From contig NZ_JHEG04000001.1 in the NCBI RefSeq assembly GCF_000760695.4, positions 4,794,895 through 4,858,894 of the forward strand: a stretch of DNA of 64,000 nt, given 5' to 3'. The notes under the pieces are model-generated. The model was not told the origin of the DNA. It worked only from the letters and a program-made list of their open reading frames with translations, and made no database searches. Below are positions 36,410-44,286 of this stretch, piece by piece (the stretch's first letter is position 1; each line of letters begins with the position of its first letter). The DNA comes from Tolypothrix bouteillei VB521301. GTDB taxonomy: Bacteria > Cyanobacteriota > Cyanobacteriia > Cyanobacteriales > Nostocaceae. The position numbers and the translations under genes are program-made.

Positions 36410-37768
36410 ATGTCGATTGAATCAAACTCCAACTCATCTAAAGCCCACTCACAAGACTCCCACTTAGAAGACATCTTACAGCCAGATGATTTTGATGATG
36501 GGAGAGCTGAAAATCCCTTGTTCCCCAGTGAACTTGCTACCCAGCAGGCTCTAGCCGCAATTTCATCCCAACAATCCCCGCAAAGAATATCTACGCTGCA
36601 ACAGTTACGTTCCGCTGTCAGCGGACGCACTCCGAGCCATGTAGCAGTAAAACCCAGAGCCCTGTTGCTTATACTCGTCGCGATCGCGATCGTAATTATT
36701 GGAATTGCCATCAACAACTCAATTGTTGGTGCGTGCGGAATCCTGATAGCTCTACTTCTATCCCTAGCGGTGCTGTTACCTGCAGTAGAAATGGCGATCA
36801 AACAGTGGTTTTCAGCACAAGAGCGAGCCATATTTGTTGCATTTTTGGGAGTGATGGCAGCCATAATTGGTACAGTCAAGTTTAGCGGTTTTGGGGAGCG
36901 ACTTCTCAATTGGGGACGCAAAATTAACTGGGAGGCTTCTGGGACACTCGCAGAGTGGTTTGGTGCGTTGGGACAAATTCTCATCGCTATTATCGCGGTA
37001 TATGTTGCTTGGCGACAGTACGTAATTTCTAAAGACCTAACGATTCAGCAAAACTTTCTCACCATTCAGCAAAATATCATTACCCAACAGCAGACAATTG
37101 ACTCATATTTCCAAGGCATTTCTGACTTAGTATTGGATGAAGAAGGATTATTAGAAGATTGGCCACAAGAAAGAGCGATCGCAGAAGGTAGAACTGCTGC
37201 TATTTTAAGTAGTGTTGATGGAAGCGGTAAAGCAAAAATCCTGCGCTTTCTCTCACGGTCTAGACTGTTGACACCTCTGAAACGCGATCGTCGATTGGGT
37301 AGACCGATTCTAAATGGCGTTGGTGGTTATGCTGAAGACCGACTTGAGGGCGTGCGCGTTATTGATTTGGGCGTCATGCTAGCAGGAGCAGACCTTGCTG
37401 GGACCGATTTGCGGTGGACTGACTTATCTGAAGTCAATTTTGTGCGTGCTGACCTCAGTAATTGCGATTTGGTAAAAGCCAACCTATCCCGCACTATCTT
37501 ATATGAAACAAATCTGATTGGTGCTGACCTCAACGGGACTCGCTTGTTCTACGGTTCTGTAGAGAAAGCATCACCGCGCAGCCGTACCGAACCACCCGAT
37601 TATGAAACTGGCGAATATACTGGTGCTGTTGTAGAAAATGCTGATTTCACCGATGCTCAAAGGATGGCTGAATCTGCACGATACTATTGCTGCGCCTGGG
37701 GCGGTGAAAAAACAAGAAACACAATTCCCGGTGGTTGCGAAGGAATTCCAAATAAATTGGGGAGATGA
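36410..37768 (+). CDS. Membrane protein with C-terminal pentapeptide repeats
   Basis: The 452-aa product has a polar acidic N-terminus (about 85 residues) and membrane segments near 85-105, 107-128, 141-160 and 182-203. A Gln-rich coiled segment follows (IQQNFLTIQQNIITQQQ). A pentapeptide-repeat block comes after about residue 325 (GADLAGTDLRWTDLSEVNF, RADLSNCDLVKANLSRT, TNLIGADLNGTRLF). Such proteins are common in cyanobacteria and mostly uncharacterised; the repeats form a right-handed beta-helix on the cytoplasmic side. I infer membrane localisation only. Confidence 0.85.
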   Translation: MSIESNSNSSKAHSQDSHLEDILQPDDFDDGRAENPLFPSELATQQALAAISSQQSPQRISTLQQLRSAVSGRTPSHVAVKPRALLLILVAIAIVIIGIAINNSIVGACGILIALLLSLAVLLPAVEMAIKQWFSAQERAIFVAFLGVMAAIIGTVKFSGFGERLLNWGRKINWEASGTLAEWFGALGQILIAIIAVYVAWRQYVISKDLTIQQNFLTIQQNIITQQQTIDSYFQGISDLVLDEEGLLEDWPQERAIAEGRTAAILSSVDGSGKAKILRFLSRSRLLTPLKRDRRLGRPILNGVGGYAEDRLEGVRVIDLGVMLAGADLAGTDLRWTDLSEVNFVRADLSNCDLVKANLSRTILYETNLIGADLNGTRLFYGSVEKASPRSRTEPPDYETGEYTGAVVENADFTDAQRMAESARYYCCAWGGEKTRNTIPGGCEGIPNKLGR

Positions 37769-37826
37769 TGGTGGTTGGTGGTTAGTAGCTACTAACAACT
37801 AACCACTATCAACTAACAACTAACCA
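37769..37826. repeat. Palindromic tandem repeat (STRR-like)
   Basis: GGTTGGTGGTTAGTAGC is followed by CTAACCACTATCAACTAACA and related units, forming a hairpin between two convergent genes and probably ending both transcripts. Confidence 0.75.
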
Positions 37827-38609
37827 TTAAGAAAAAACTTCCCCTTCCGGTAAAGTGAGAATTTCAACACCGTCTTCTGTCACAGCCAAAGTATGCTCGC
37901 ATTGAGCGCTAAGTTTGCGATCGCGTGTCAGTGCTGTCCAACCATCGCTTAAAACTTCCACTTCCCAAGTTCCTTCGTTAATCATGGGTTCGATTGTAAA
38001 AACCATACCCTGTCTGAGACGTTTTCCTTTTCCACGAGTCCCGTAATGAGGAATCTCCGGTGCGGTATGAAAAATGTTACTGATACCGTGTCCTACAAAG
38101 TCTCGCACCACAGAAAAACCCTGTGATTCTGCATACTCTTGAATAGCAGCCCCAATATCTCCGATGTACGCCCCCGGTTTAACTTCCTTTATACCTCGGC
38201 GACGGCACTCTCTTGTCACCTCTACTAACTTTTTAGCCATGGGGGAAGGTGTACCGACCAAAAATGTCTCAGATGTATCTCCGTGGTAACCATCGACAAT
38301 GAGCGTCACATCAATATTAATGATGTCACCATCGCGAAGAATTTGCTTGGCACTGGGAATACCATGACAAACCACTTCATTAATACTCGTACATATAGAT
38401 TTGGGATAACCTTTATAACCCAGGGGGGCGCTTTTTGCTCCATGAGCTTGCGTCCAACGTTCTGCTTCGTCGTTTAGCTCTAAAGTGCTAACCCCCGGTT
38501 TAACCATTGGTTCGAGGTGACGCAACAGTTCGGCTGCTAAGCGCCCAGCCTTCCGCATTTTTTCTAGTTCTCGGCTAGATAATAAAACAATTGTTTTGCT
38601 GTTGTTCAT
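37827..38609 (-). CDS. map: Type I methionine aminopeptidase
   Basis: MetAP removes N-terminal Met from nascent proteins. The ATG at 38609 gives 260 aa (MNNSKTIVLLSSRELEKMRK); the open frame extends 20 residues further upstream without homology. Metal ligands are visible in DVTLIVDGYHGDTS (the two Asp), VGHGIS (His) and FTIEPMINEG (Glu), plus the final Glu near SAQCEHTLAV. SINEVVCHGIPS is the substrate-side His motif. No N-terminal SEC-C zinc finger. Confidence 0.95.
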   Translation of the reverse strand: MNNSKTIVLLSSRELEKMRKAGRLAAELLRHLEPMVKPGVSTLELNDEAERWTQAHGAKSAPLGYKGYPKSICTSINEVVCHGIPSAKQILRDGDIINIDVTLIVDGYHGDTSETFLVGTPSPMAKKLVEVTRECRRRGIKEVKPGAYIGDIGAAIQEYAESQGFSVVRDFVGHGISNIFHTAPEIPHYGTRGKGKRLRQGMVFTIEPMINEGTWEVEVLSDGWTALTRDRKLSAQCEHTLAVTEDGVEILTLPEGEVFS

Positions 38610-38747
38610 AAAATTTAGTATAAGATACTGGGTAGTCTTAAGGACTGTAAGGTGGGCATTGCAAACCACGTGAGATGATTGGTAGGCAATACCGATCCTC
38701 CATACAGTTTCAACATCAAATAAGCGGTTAATAGATATAAATAGCTA

Positions 38748-39656
38748 TTAGCCGCTCATTTGAAGGTGAGAACCAACGATCATAGTACCGATACCAACAT
38801 CAGTAAAAATTTCCAGGAGTAATGAGTGGGGAATGCGACCATCAATTATATGTGCTGCTTTCACTCCTTGTGCGAGAGAACGGACGCAGCAATTGACTTT
38901 TGGGATCATTCCACCACTGACTACATCCATTGCGATGAGTTCTCTAGCTTCTTGAATGTCCACTTTCGGAATCAGGGTAGAAGGATCTTTGTAATCTTTC
39001 AAAATCCCTCGCGTATCAGTTAGCAATATTAACTTTTCTGCGCCCAATGCAGCTGCGATCTCTCCTGCTACAGTATCGGCGTTAATGTTATATGGCTGTC
39101 CTGTTTCGTCTGCTGCAACGCTAGACACTACCGGGATATAGCCATTGTTAACGAGTGTTTCCAAGATTTTTATATTAACATTGTTCACTTCTCCCACAAA
39201 GCCAATGCCTTCATCACCTTGAGGACGTGCTTTGATTAAATTACCATCTTTGCCGCACAACCCCACAGCTGAACCACCTGCTTGATTGATTAAAGCGACA
39301 ATTTCTTTATTAACTCGACCGACTAACACCATCTCCACAACATCCATTGTGGGAGCGTCTGTCACTCGCAAACCATTTTTAAATTGAGCCTCGATTCCCA
39401 GTTTATCCAGCCAACTGTTGATCTCCGGTCCTCCACCATGTACCAAAATGGGTCGCAAACCCACACAAGATAAAAAGACTATGTCGCGAATCACTTTATC
39501 TTTGAGATTGCTGTCTTTCATAGCTGCACCACCATATTTAACAACAATGGTGCGACCGATAAATTGTTGAATGTAGGGTAGTGCTTCGCTTAGCACTTGT
39601 ACGCGGGTGGCTGCATCTTGCTTAATATACTCAGTTTGGCTGACTGTCATAGACAC
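38748..39656 (-). CDS. argB: Acetylglutamate kinase
   Basis: ArgB phosphorylates N-acetylglutamate in arginine synthesis. In cyanobacteria it is the main target of PII (GlnB), which relieves arginine inhibition. The 302-aa form has the N-terminal arginine-sensing helix ([20 protein letters not shown]), [37 protein letters not shown], and [19 protein letters not shown] with the catalytic region. It probably starts at 39656 or at the next Met (39650). Confidence 0.96.
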   Translation of the reverse strand: MSMTVSQTEYIKQDAATRVQVLSEALPYIQQFIGRTIVVKYGGAAMKDSNLKDKVIRDIVFLSCVGLRPILVHGGGPEINSWLDKLGIEAQFKNGLRVTDAPTMDVVEMVLVGRVNKEIVALINQAGGSAVGLCGKDGNLIKARPQGDEGIGFVGEVNNVNIKILETLVNNGYIPVVSSVAADETGQPYNINADTVAGEIAAALGAEKLILLTDTRGILKDYKDPSTLIPKVDIQEARELIAMDVVSGGMIPKVNCCVRSLAQGVKAAHIIDGRIPHSLLLEIFTDVGIGTMIVGSHLQMSG

Positions 39657-39750
39657 TTCGCGGGCAGTTACTGACGTTACATATAAATTTACATCGTGAA
39701 AATACTAGCTATACAAAAATTAATATTAATCAATATTCAGCTATATATCT

Positions 39751-40296
39751 TCACCCTTCTGTTGGTTTTAAAACACTGGGAATCTCATTTAAGACTCGTA
39801 TAGCAATTTGCTCTGGTGTTTCTCCTTCACTGACAGTAATTCTCAAATCAGCTTGTGAGTAAAGATGTTGTCTTTGTTCGAGGAGCGATCGCAGTTTCCC
39901 TTGGAGATCGCTATTCTGTAAAAGGGGTCTAGTCGTATCCTCCGCCAAACGGGCGTAGAGAATTTCGACAGGTACATCCAACCAGACAATTAAACCATGG
40001 TGAAGGTAACTCCAGTTTTGCTGTCTTAAGACAATACCTCCACCTGTTGCGATCGCAAGCTTAGTGAAAGAACACACTTGCGCCAAAACCTCAGTTTCCA
40101 ATTGGCGAAACCCGGATTCTCCTTCATCTTGAAACAGCTGAGTTATGGTTTTACCACCTGCGGTCTCAATGACGGTGTCGATATCCACAAATCCGTAGCC
40201 CAAATGTTGCGCCAGTACTTGTCCTACAGTAGATTTCCCCGCCCCCATCATACCAATCAGGTATAGGTTGACTCCTTTTAATAAGTTATTTGTCAT
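39751..40296 (-). CDS. aroK: Shikimate kinase
   Basis: AroK phosphorylates shikimate on the path to chorismate. In the 181-aa product the P-loop is LIGMMGAGKSTVG (residues 13-25). The substrate site shows FVDIDTVIE (Asp) and SGFRQLETEVL (Arg), with IATGGGIVL as the glycine-rich loop and the lid Arg in DTTRPLL. It is co-directional with argB with a 94-bp gap; an operon is possible but not compelling. Confidence 0.95.
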   Translation of the reverse strand: MTNNLLKGVNLYLIGMMGAGKSTVGQVLAQHLGYGFVDIDTVIETAGGKTITQLFQDEGESGFRQLETEVLAQVCSFTKLAIATGGGIVLRQQNWSYLHHGLIVWLDVPVEILYARLAEDTTRPLLQNSDLQGKLRSLLEQRQHLYSQADLRITVSEGETPEQIAIRVLNEIPSVLKPTEG

Positions 40297-40303
40297 GGAA
40301 GTT

Positions 40304-40455
40304 GTGAGTTGTTAGTCGTTAGTTGTTGCTCTTGAAAGCCAACCACTAACCAATAACTATAGCAGTTTAAATGAAATATAAGAATAAGAGTGAAGACTGC
40401 TAATAGCTAATTGCTTTTTGACCATTAGCTATTAGCCATTAACTATTAGCAATCC
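40304..40455. repeat. Two palindromic tandem-repeat blocks upstream of aroK
   Basis: GTTGTGAGTTGTTAGTCGTT with CCAACCACTAACCAATAACT forms one hairpin. ATAGCTAATTGC with GCTATTAGCCATTAACTATT forms a second. Same family as those at 4789 and 44205. Confidence 0.7.
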
Positions 40456-40496
40456 ATTTTTTTTACAAATGATATAGGATTGCTATATTAACCAAT

Positions 40497-42137
40497 TTAC
40501 TCTAAAGATTGAGATTTTAGACGCAGTTCTCGAATGTAGTTTTTTATTTGGTTCTCCAAGATTGTATAATTCATTAGCAGAAGATCTCCTGTTTCCCCAA
40601 AGGTTTGTAAATTTTCCTCAATTAATCGTTCGCCAATATATTCCATCAAGACAGGAATTTGAGAAAAACTCGCCGCTTTTTTTTCAATCAAAGAACGTTT
40701 CTGCAATAACTCGATAGCTTCTAGAATTAATCTCTGAGACACGCGAGGAACAAGCTCTCTCTGCAACTTACGAACTGACACAAAGTCTTGGCTTAAAGCC
40801 AACCAATACATAATCAACTTTTCCAAGTCAGACAAACGATTAAATTGTCTATCTAAAATAGCGCGAATATCTCCAAAAACGACTGTATCCTGTTCTAAAA
40901 AACTGTTGATACTACCATCAAATAATTCTTCAATTGCTGTTGCAACTAATTTAATAAATAAGGGATTACCTGCATACAAATTGATTAAAGTTTTGCATTC
41001 TTCCTCTTGGGAAGTCATTAAACCTTTAGCTTGGAGTATATTCTTGCTCTCTCCATAACTTAAGCCTGTTAATTTGAAGCAACGAACAGGTAACAATTTT
41101 CCTTCAAGCACTGAAATTTCTTGGGGTTTTTCTCGACTGGTGACAACCAAACAGCTTTGATGCTGGGAGTCTCCTACTCTTCTGAGAATTTCTCCATAAA
41201 TCTCGTATCCCTGACAATAACTAATATGAGGTAGAAGATAGTCTAAAGAATGGTCTTTATTGAATGGAGCGATCGCTCTTGAAAGAGATGGCTCGTTAAT
41301 ATTGATATATCGACTGTATAAAATAGAATCAAAATTATCTAAGACAATGAGACATCGAGAAGAACGCAAACAATCGAGCAATTGAGAAATACGTATTTCT
41401 AAGGTTTCTGTAGGTTTGATTTCTCGCTCGGGTGATAAAATTCGTAGGAGTTGATTGAGGAGAGTGTCAGGAGATGGATTGAGATGTAGCGATCGCCAAA
41501 TTACATATTCAAACTTCTCCTTCAAGTGTTCTGCTAGCTTGACAGAAAAAGCTGTTTTTCCAACGCCAGACATACCCAAAATCATCACTAAACGACAGCG
41601 TTCTCCATCAATCCATTGCTCGAGTTGAGAAACTTCTGTTCTCCTTCCATAGAACAAACTCACATCAGGCGCTTCACCCCAATCTTCTATGGGTGCTGAC
41701 CTTATATCTATAGAAGCAATCTCTTGTTTTGTATTTATTTCTGGTTGACTACCAATAGGACTCGATGGAACCCGTGCTTTTTTATAACCTGCTTTTTCTA
41801 GCAATTGAGTGACACGGCTCCAATTTTTTACTTTAATGAAGTGTCCTGCTTGGTTGGTCAGCATTTCCTCTATATACTTATACAAACCATTGGAAAGATA
41901 CACTCTAACAGTACTGCTACTACGACTTTGATACACGGTATTGGCGATTTCTGCGGGACTAAAACCGCAAAGTAAACCTCTCAAGAATTTTTTTTCAACG
42001 GGTGTTAGGGATTTTCCTTTCACCAAACCTAAATCTACATAAAGCTTTTCGAGTTCCCAAACATTTTTAGCTTCTATAAATTCTTCTTCTATCTGACTTG
42101 AACTGTGAAAGGTCATTAGCGTAATTTTAGATACCAA
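40497..42137 (-). CDS. STAND-type NB-ARC ATPase with N-terminal HTH-like domain
   Basis: The 546-aa protein has an N-terminal domain (residues 25-120: LTPVEKKFLRGLLCGFSPAE, then VYQSRSSSTVRVYLSNGLYK) of the HTH kind seen on cyanobacterial STAND/vWA-MoxR-associated proteins. The ATPase has Walker A GMSGVGKT (188-195), Walker B RCLIVLDNFD (261-270) and sensor CLVVTSREKP (329-338). A helical region with winged-helix features runs to the C-terminus. There are no WD40 or TPR repeats, so the usual sensor part is missing or supplied by a partner. STAND proteins act as signal-triggered switches, some in phage defence; no role is proven here. Confidence 0.83.
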   Translation of the reverse strand: MVSKITLMTFHSSSQIEEEFIEAKNVWELEKLYVDLGLVKGKSLTPVEKKFLRGLLCGFSPAEIANTVYQSRSSSTVRVYLSNGLYKYIEEMLTNQAGHFIKVKNWSRVTQLLEKAGYKKARVPSSPIGSQPEINTKQEIASIDIRSAPIEDWGEAPDVSLFYGRRTEVSQLEQWIDGERCRLVMILGMSGVGKTAFSVKLAEHLKEKFEYVIWRSLHLNPSPDTLLNQLLRILSPEREIKPTETLEIRISQLLDCLRSSRCLIVLDNFDSILYSRYININEPSLSRAIAPFNKDHSLDYLLPHISYCQGYEIYGEILRRVGDSQHQSCLVVTSREKPQEISVLEGKLLPVRCFKLTGLSYGESKNILQAKGLMTSQEEECKTLINLYAGNPLFIKLVATAIEELFDGSINSFLEQDTVVFGDIRAILDRQFNRLSDLEKLIMYWLALSQDFVSVRKLQRELVPRVSQRLILEAIELLQKRSLIEKKAASFSQIPVLMEYIGERLIEENLQTFGETGDLLLMNYTILENQIKNYIRELRLKSQSLE

Positions 42138-42591
42138 ACTTTTATATCATACTGAATTTTATATAAAGCCAAATTAAATAAACGATAAATTTATAGCGAA
42201 ATTAATAACATTCGTTAGGTGACTTGTAATTATTCCTTAGGTATCTTTAGGCTTAACAGAAAGTTTATAGAAATTGAGTGAAACTTTATCTTGACTTTAT
42301 CGGTCAACATCAGCAAGCGTAACGGAACTCACTAAGTTAGGGGGAAATTACGTGTTTGTGCAGCACCGTGTTTCTACCAACACAGTGTTTTTGCCTCAGC
42401 AAGCCGTTGCTGCAAGCTCGAACAGACAAGTCAGGTGTTTTTTTCAAGGTGTAAAGTATGACTCATTATTTGACGAAATCCACAAAAACTCTGCTCGTAG
42501 AAGAGTTGAAGCACAAAGCCATTGCATATCCTACCTAAATCAACTCGTATATATAAGTGTGTTTTATGTGTGGTCTTTAGAGGTTTCAACC
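42138..42591. other. Intergenic/leader region between divergent genes
   Basis: About 450 bp lie between the STAND gene start and the small gene at 42592. The frame upstream of 42592 is open to 42352 but reads unlike a protein. CCGTGTTTC...CAACACAGTG near 42367-42390 forms a weak stem. It may be a long 5' leader of the small gene. Confidence 0.4.
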
Positions 42592-42786
42592 ATGACTCGG
42601 ATTAGAGATGTTGTAAAAAAGGCTTTAGCCACCGGTTATCTTACCGTTGAAGCAGAAAATCAACTGCGACAGCTGCTGACAACTCGGTACGATTTAGAGG
42701 ACTTTAACGCTTTCATGACTTTACAAGAAGCTGCTATGACGGGAGTTGTCAAGCAAGAATCCCGCGAACGTTGCAATCTTGTGTAG
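42592..42786 (+). CDS. Small conserved cyanobacterial-type protein, 64 aa
   Basis: The ATG at 42592 gives MTRIRDVVKKALATGYLTVE, followed by AENQLRQLLTTRYDLEDFNA and FMTLQEAAMTGVVKQESRER. This type of short helical protein recurs in filamentous cyanobacteria in my recollection, without known function. The frame is open upstream to 42352, but the conserved-looking portion begins here. It is soluble, with no membrane segment. Confidence 0.7.
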   Translation: MTRIRDVVKKALATGYLTVEAENQLRQLLTTRYDLEDFNAFMTLQEAAMTGVVKQESRERCNLV

Positions 42787-42816
42787 AGATGCACGTTACC
42801 ATGCACTCGTCACAAG

Positions 42817-43485
42817 TTAGCGCCGAGGAGACTTATCCTCATCCTCAAATTCATCATCCAAAAACCCCCACTCATCCTCCTCTGTAGGTTCAGGCTTGGG
42901 TGGTTGATAGGGGGGGATGATAACCCGGTAGTCCGCATCGTAAACGGATTCTGTTTTTCCCACACCAGAATTTTTTGGTTCGCGGTAGCTATAGGAATAG
43001 GATGAATCGGTTTTTGGGTTGTCTTGCGGTGCTGAAGAGCGATCGTAGGTATTAGAATCTCTGACTTGGGTTTTTTGGGAATCAGACTTGTTAAACTCCC
43101 AATCCTGATAAAGTCCGCTACCTGTTTCCCAGTCATCAACAGTGTCAGTGGTTTGGGATTCTCGCTCCCCAGAAGACGGAGGATTTGGCGGACGAGATGT
43201 TGGTTCTTCAACGCGAGTTTTGTTCCGACGTGGTTGTTCGGGAGACGATCGCAAAGGAGTTTGGCGCTGTCCCCCAACAGAACCAGATAAGTTAAACAAA
43301 ATATTCAATAAGATAGTTGTAAATCCACCAGCAAATGTGCTAAATAAAATCCAAATTGCCAGTGGTAATGGTTGCGATCTCACACCTAAAAACACAAGCG
43401 GTAGAACGGGAGACCAATTTTGTAGGAGTAGCAGCGTAATTCCTCCAAGTACTGCTACTAATAGAATTAAGCGAATAAGTGCCAT
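42817..43485 (-). CDS. Membrane protein with disordered C-terminal tail
   Basis: The 222-aa product from the ATG at 43485 (MALIRLILLVAVLGGITLLL) has two hydrophobic segments (about residues 3-22 and 36-60) of the kind found in LapA-like small proteins. A long low-complexity Pro/Ser/Glu-rich tail follows, ending with WGFLDDEFEDEDKSPRR. Upstream codons to 43557 lie in a tandem repeat and are excluded. Many cyanobacteria have such a protein; its function is unknown. Confidence 0.7.
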   Translation of the reverse strand: MALIRLILLVAVLGGITLLLLQNWSPVLPLVFLGVRSQPLPLAIWILFSTFAGGFTTILLNILFNLSGSVGGQRQTPLRSSPEQPRRNKTRVEEPTSRPPNPPSSGERESQTTDTVDDWETGSGLYQDWEFNKSDSQKTQVRDSNTYDRSSAPQDNPKTDSSYSYSYREPKNSGVGKTESVYDADYRVIIPPYQPPKPEPTEEDEWGFLDDEFEDEDKSPRR

Positions 43486-43494
43486 AGTAATTAG

Positions 43495-43572
<78 letters not shown>

Positions 43573-43575
43573 TAA

Positions 43576-44193
43576 TTAATGACCTTGCCACCGTTGAATT
43601 GGGATGCAGTCAATATCTAGCTGATCCAAAGCACGGGCGACAACAAAGTCAACTAAATCTTCGATAGTTTGGGGCTTGTGATACCAAGCGGGAATAGCAG
43701 GAACAATTCTGACGCCAACTTCTGCTAAAGCTGTTAAGTTACGTAGGTGAATCAAACTCAAAGGAGTTTCACGCGGAACAACAACCAGTTTCCGACCTTC
43801 TTTAAGTTGGACATCCGCCGCACGTTCCAATAAATCTGAACTCATACCAGCCGCTAGCTTTGCTACAGTACTCATGCTACAGGGAATAACGATCATTCCT
43901 TGAGTGCGAAACGAACCACTAGCAATGTTAGCGCCGACATCACTCCAATGATGACAGTGCAATTTCCCGGATTGTGCGACAAGGGCTTGCTGTCGCCAAA
44001 ATTGTTCTTGCTGAAGGGCTTCTACTGGCATGCGAATATTTTGCTCGGATTGCCAAACCATGTAAGTTGATTTGGAAGCCACTAATTCAATTTCAAAGTC
44101 AGCTTCGAGCAAAAATTTTAGAGCACGAACAGTATAAATTAGACCGGATGCTCCTGTTACGCCTATTATGAGAGGTTTTGTAGGGTTTGACAC
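43576..44193 (-). CDS. ubiX: Flavin prenyltransferase UbiX
   Basis: UbiX makes prenylated FMN for UbiD-type decarboxylases. The 205-aa product contains IIGVTGASGLIYTVRALKFL at the N-terminus, and the family motifs IIPCSMSTVAKLAAGMSSDL-like VIPCSMSTVAKLAAG and VPRETPLSLIHLRNL. Length and motif order fit. No ubiD is in the window. Confidence 0.94.
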   Translation of the reverse strand: MSNPTKPLIIGVTGASGLIYTVRALKFLLEADFEIELVASKSTYMVWQSEQNIRMPVEALQQEQFWRQQALVAQSGKLHCHHWSDVGANIASGSFRTQGMIVIPCSMSTVAKLAAGMSSDLLERAADVQLKEGRKLVVVPRETPLSLIHLRNLTALAEVGVRIVPAIPAWYHKPQTIEDLVDFVVARALDQLDIDCIPIQRWQGH

Positions 44194-44204
44194 GCTTAAA
44201 AAGG

Positions 44205-44281
44205 GCTAATTGCTAATTGCTAATTGCTAATTGTTAATGGCTAATGGCTAGTAGTACCATTAGCCATTAGCCATTAGCTAT
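44205..44281. repeat. Palindromic GCTAATT/ATTAGCC tandem repeat
   Basis: Four or more GCTAATT heptads, then TTAATGGCTAATGGCTAG, return as CCATTAGCCATTAGCC. The whole folds into one hairpin, directly after the stop of the RNB-family gene. Confidence 0.85.
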
Positions 44282-44286
44282 TCTTT

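Noticed and set aside
36391..36984. 197-codon minus-strand frame
   Set aside because: It is antisense to the pentapeptide membrane protein, with Arg/Ser/Ala bias typical of a shadow.
42352..42591. 80-codon N-terminal extension of the small gene at 42592
   Set aside because: The sequence is unlike a protein, and the clear start MTRIRDVV follows.
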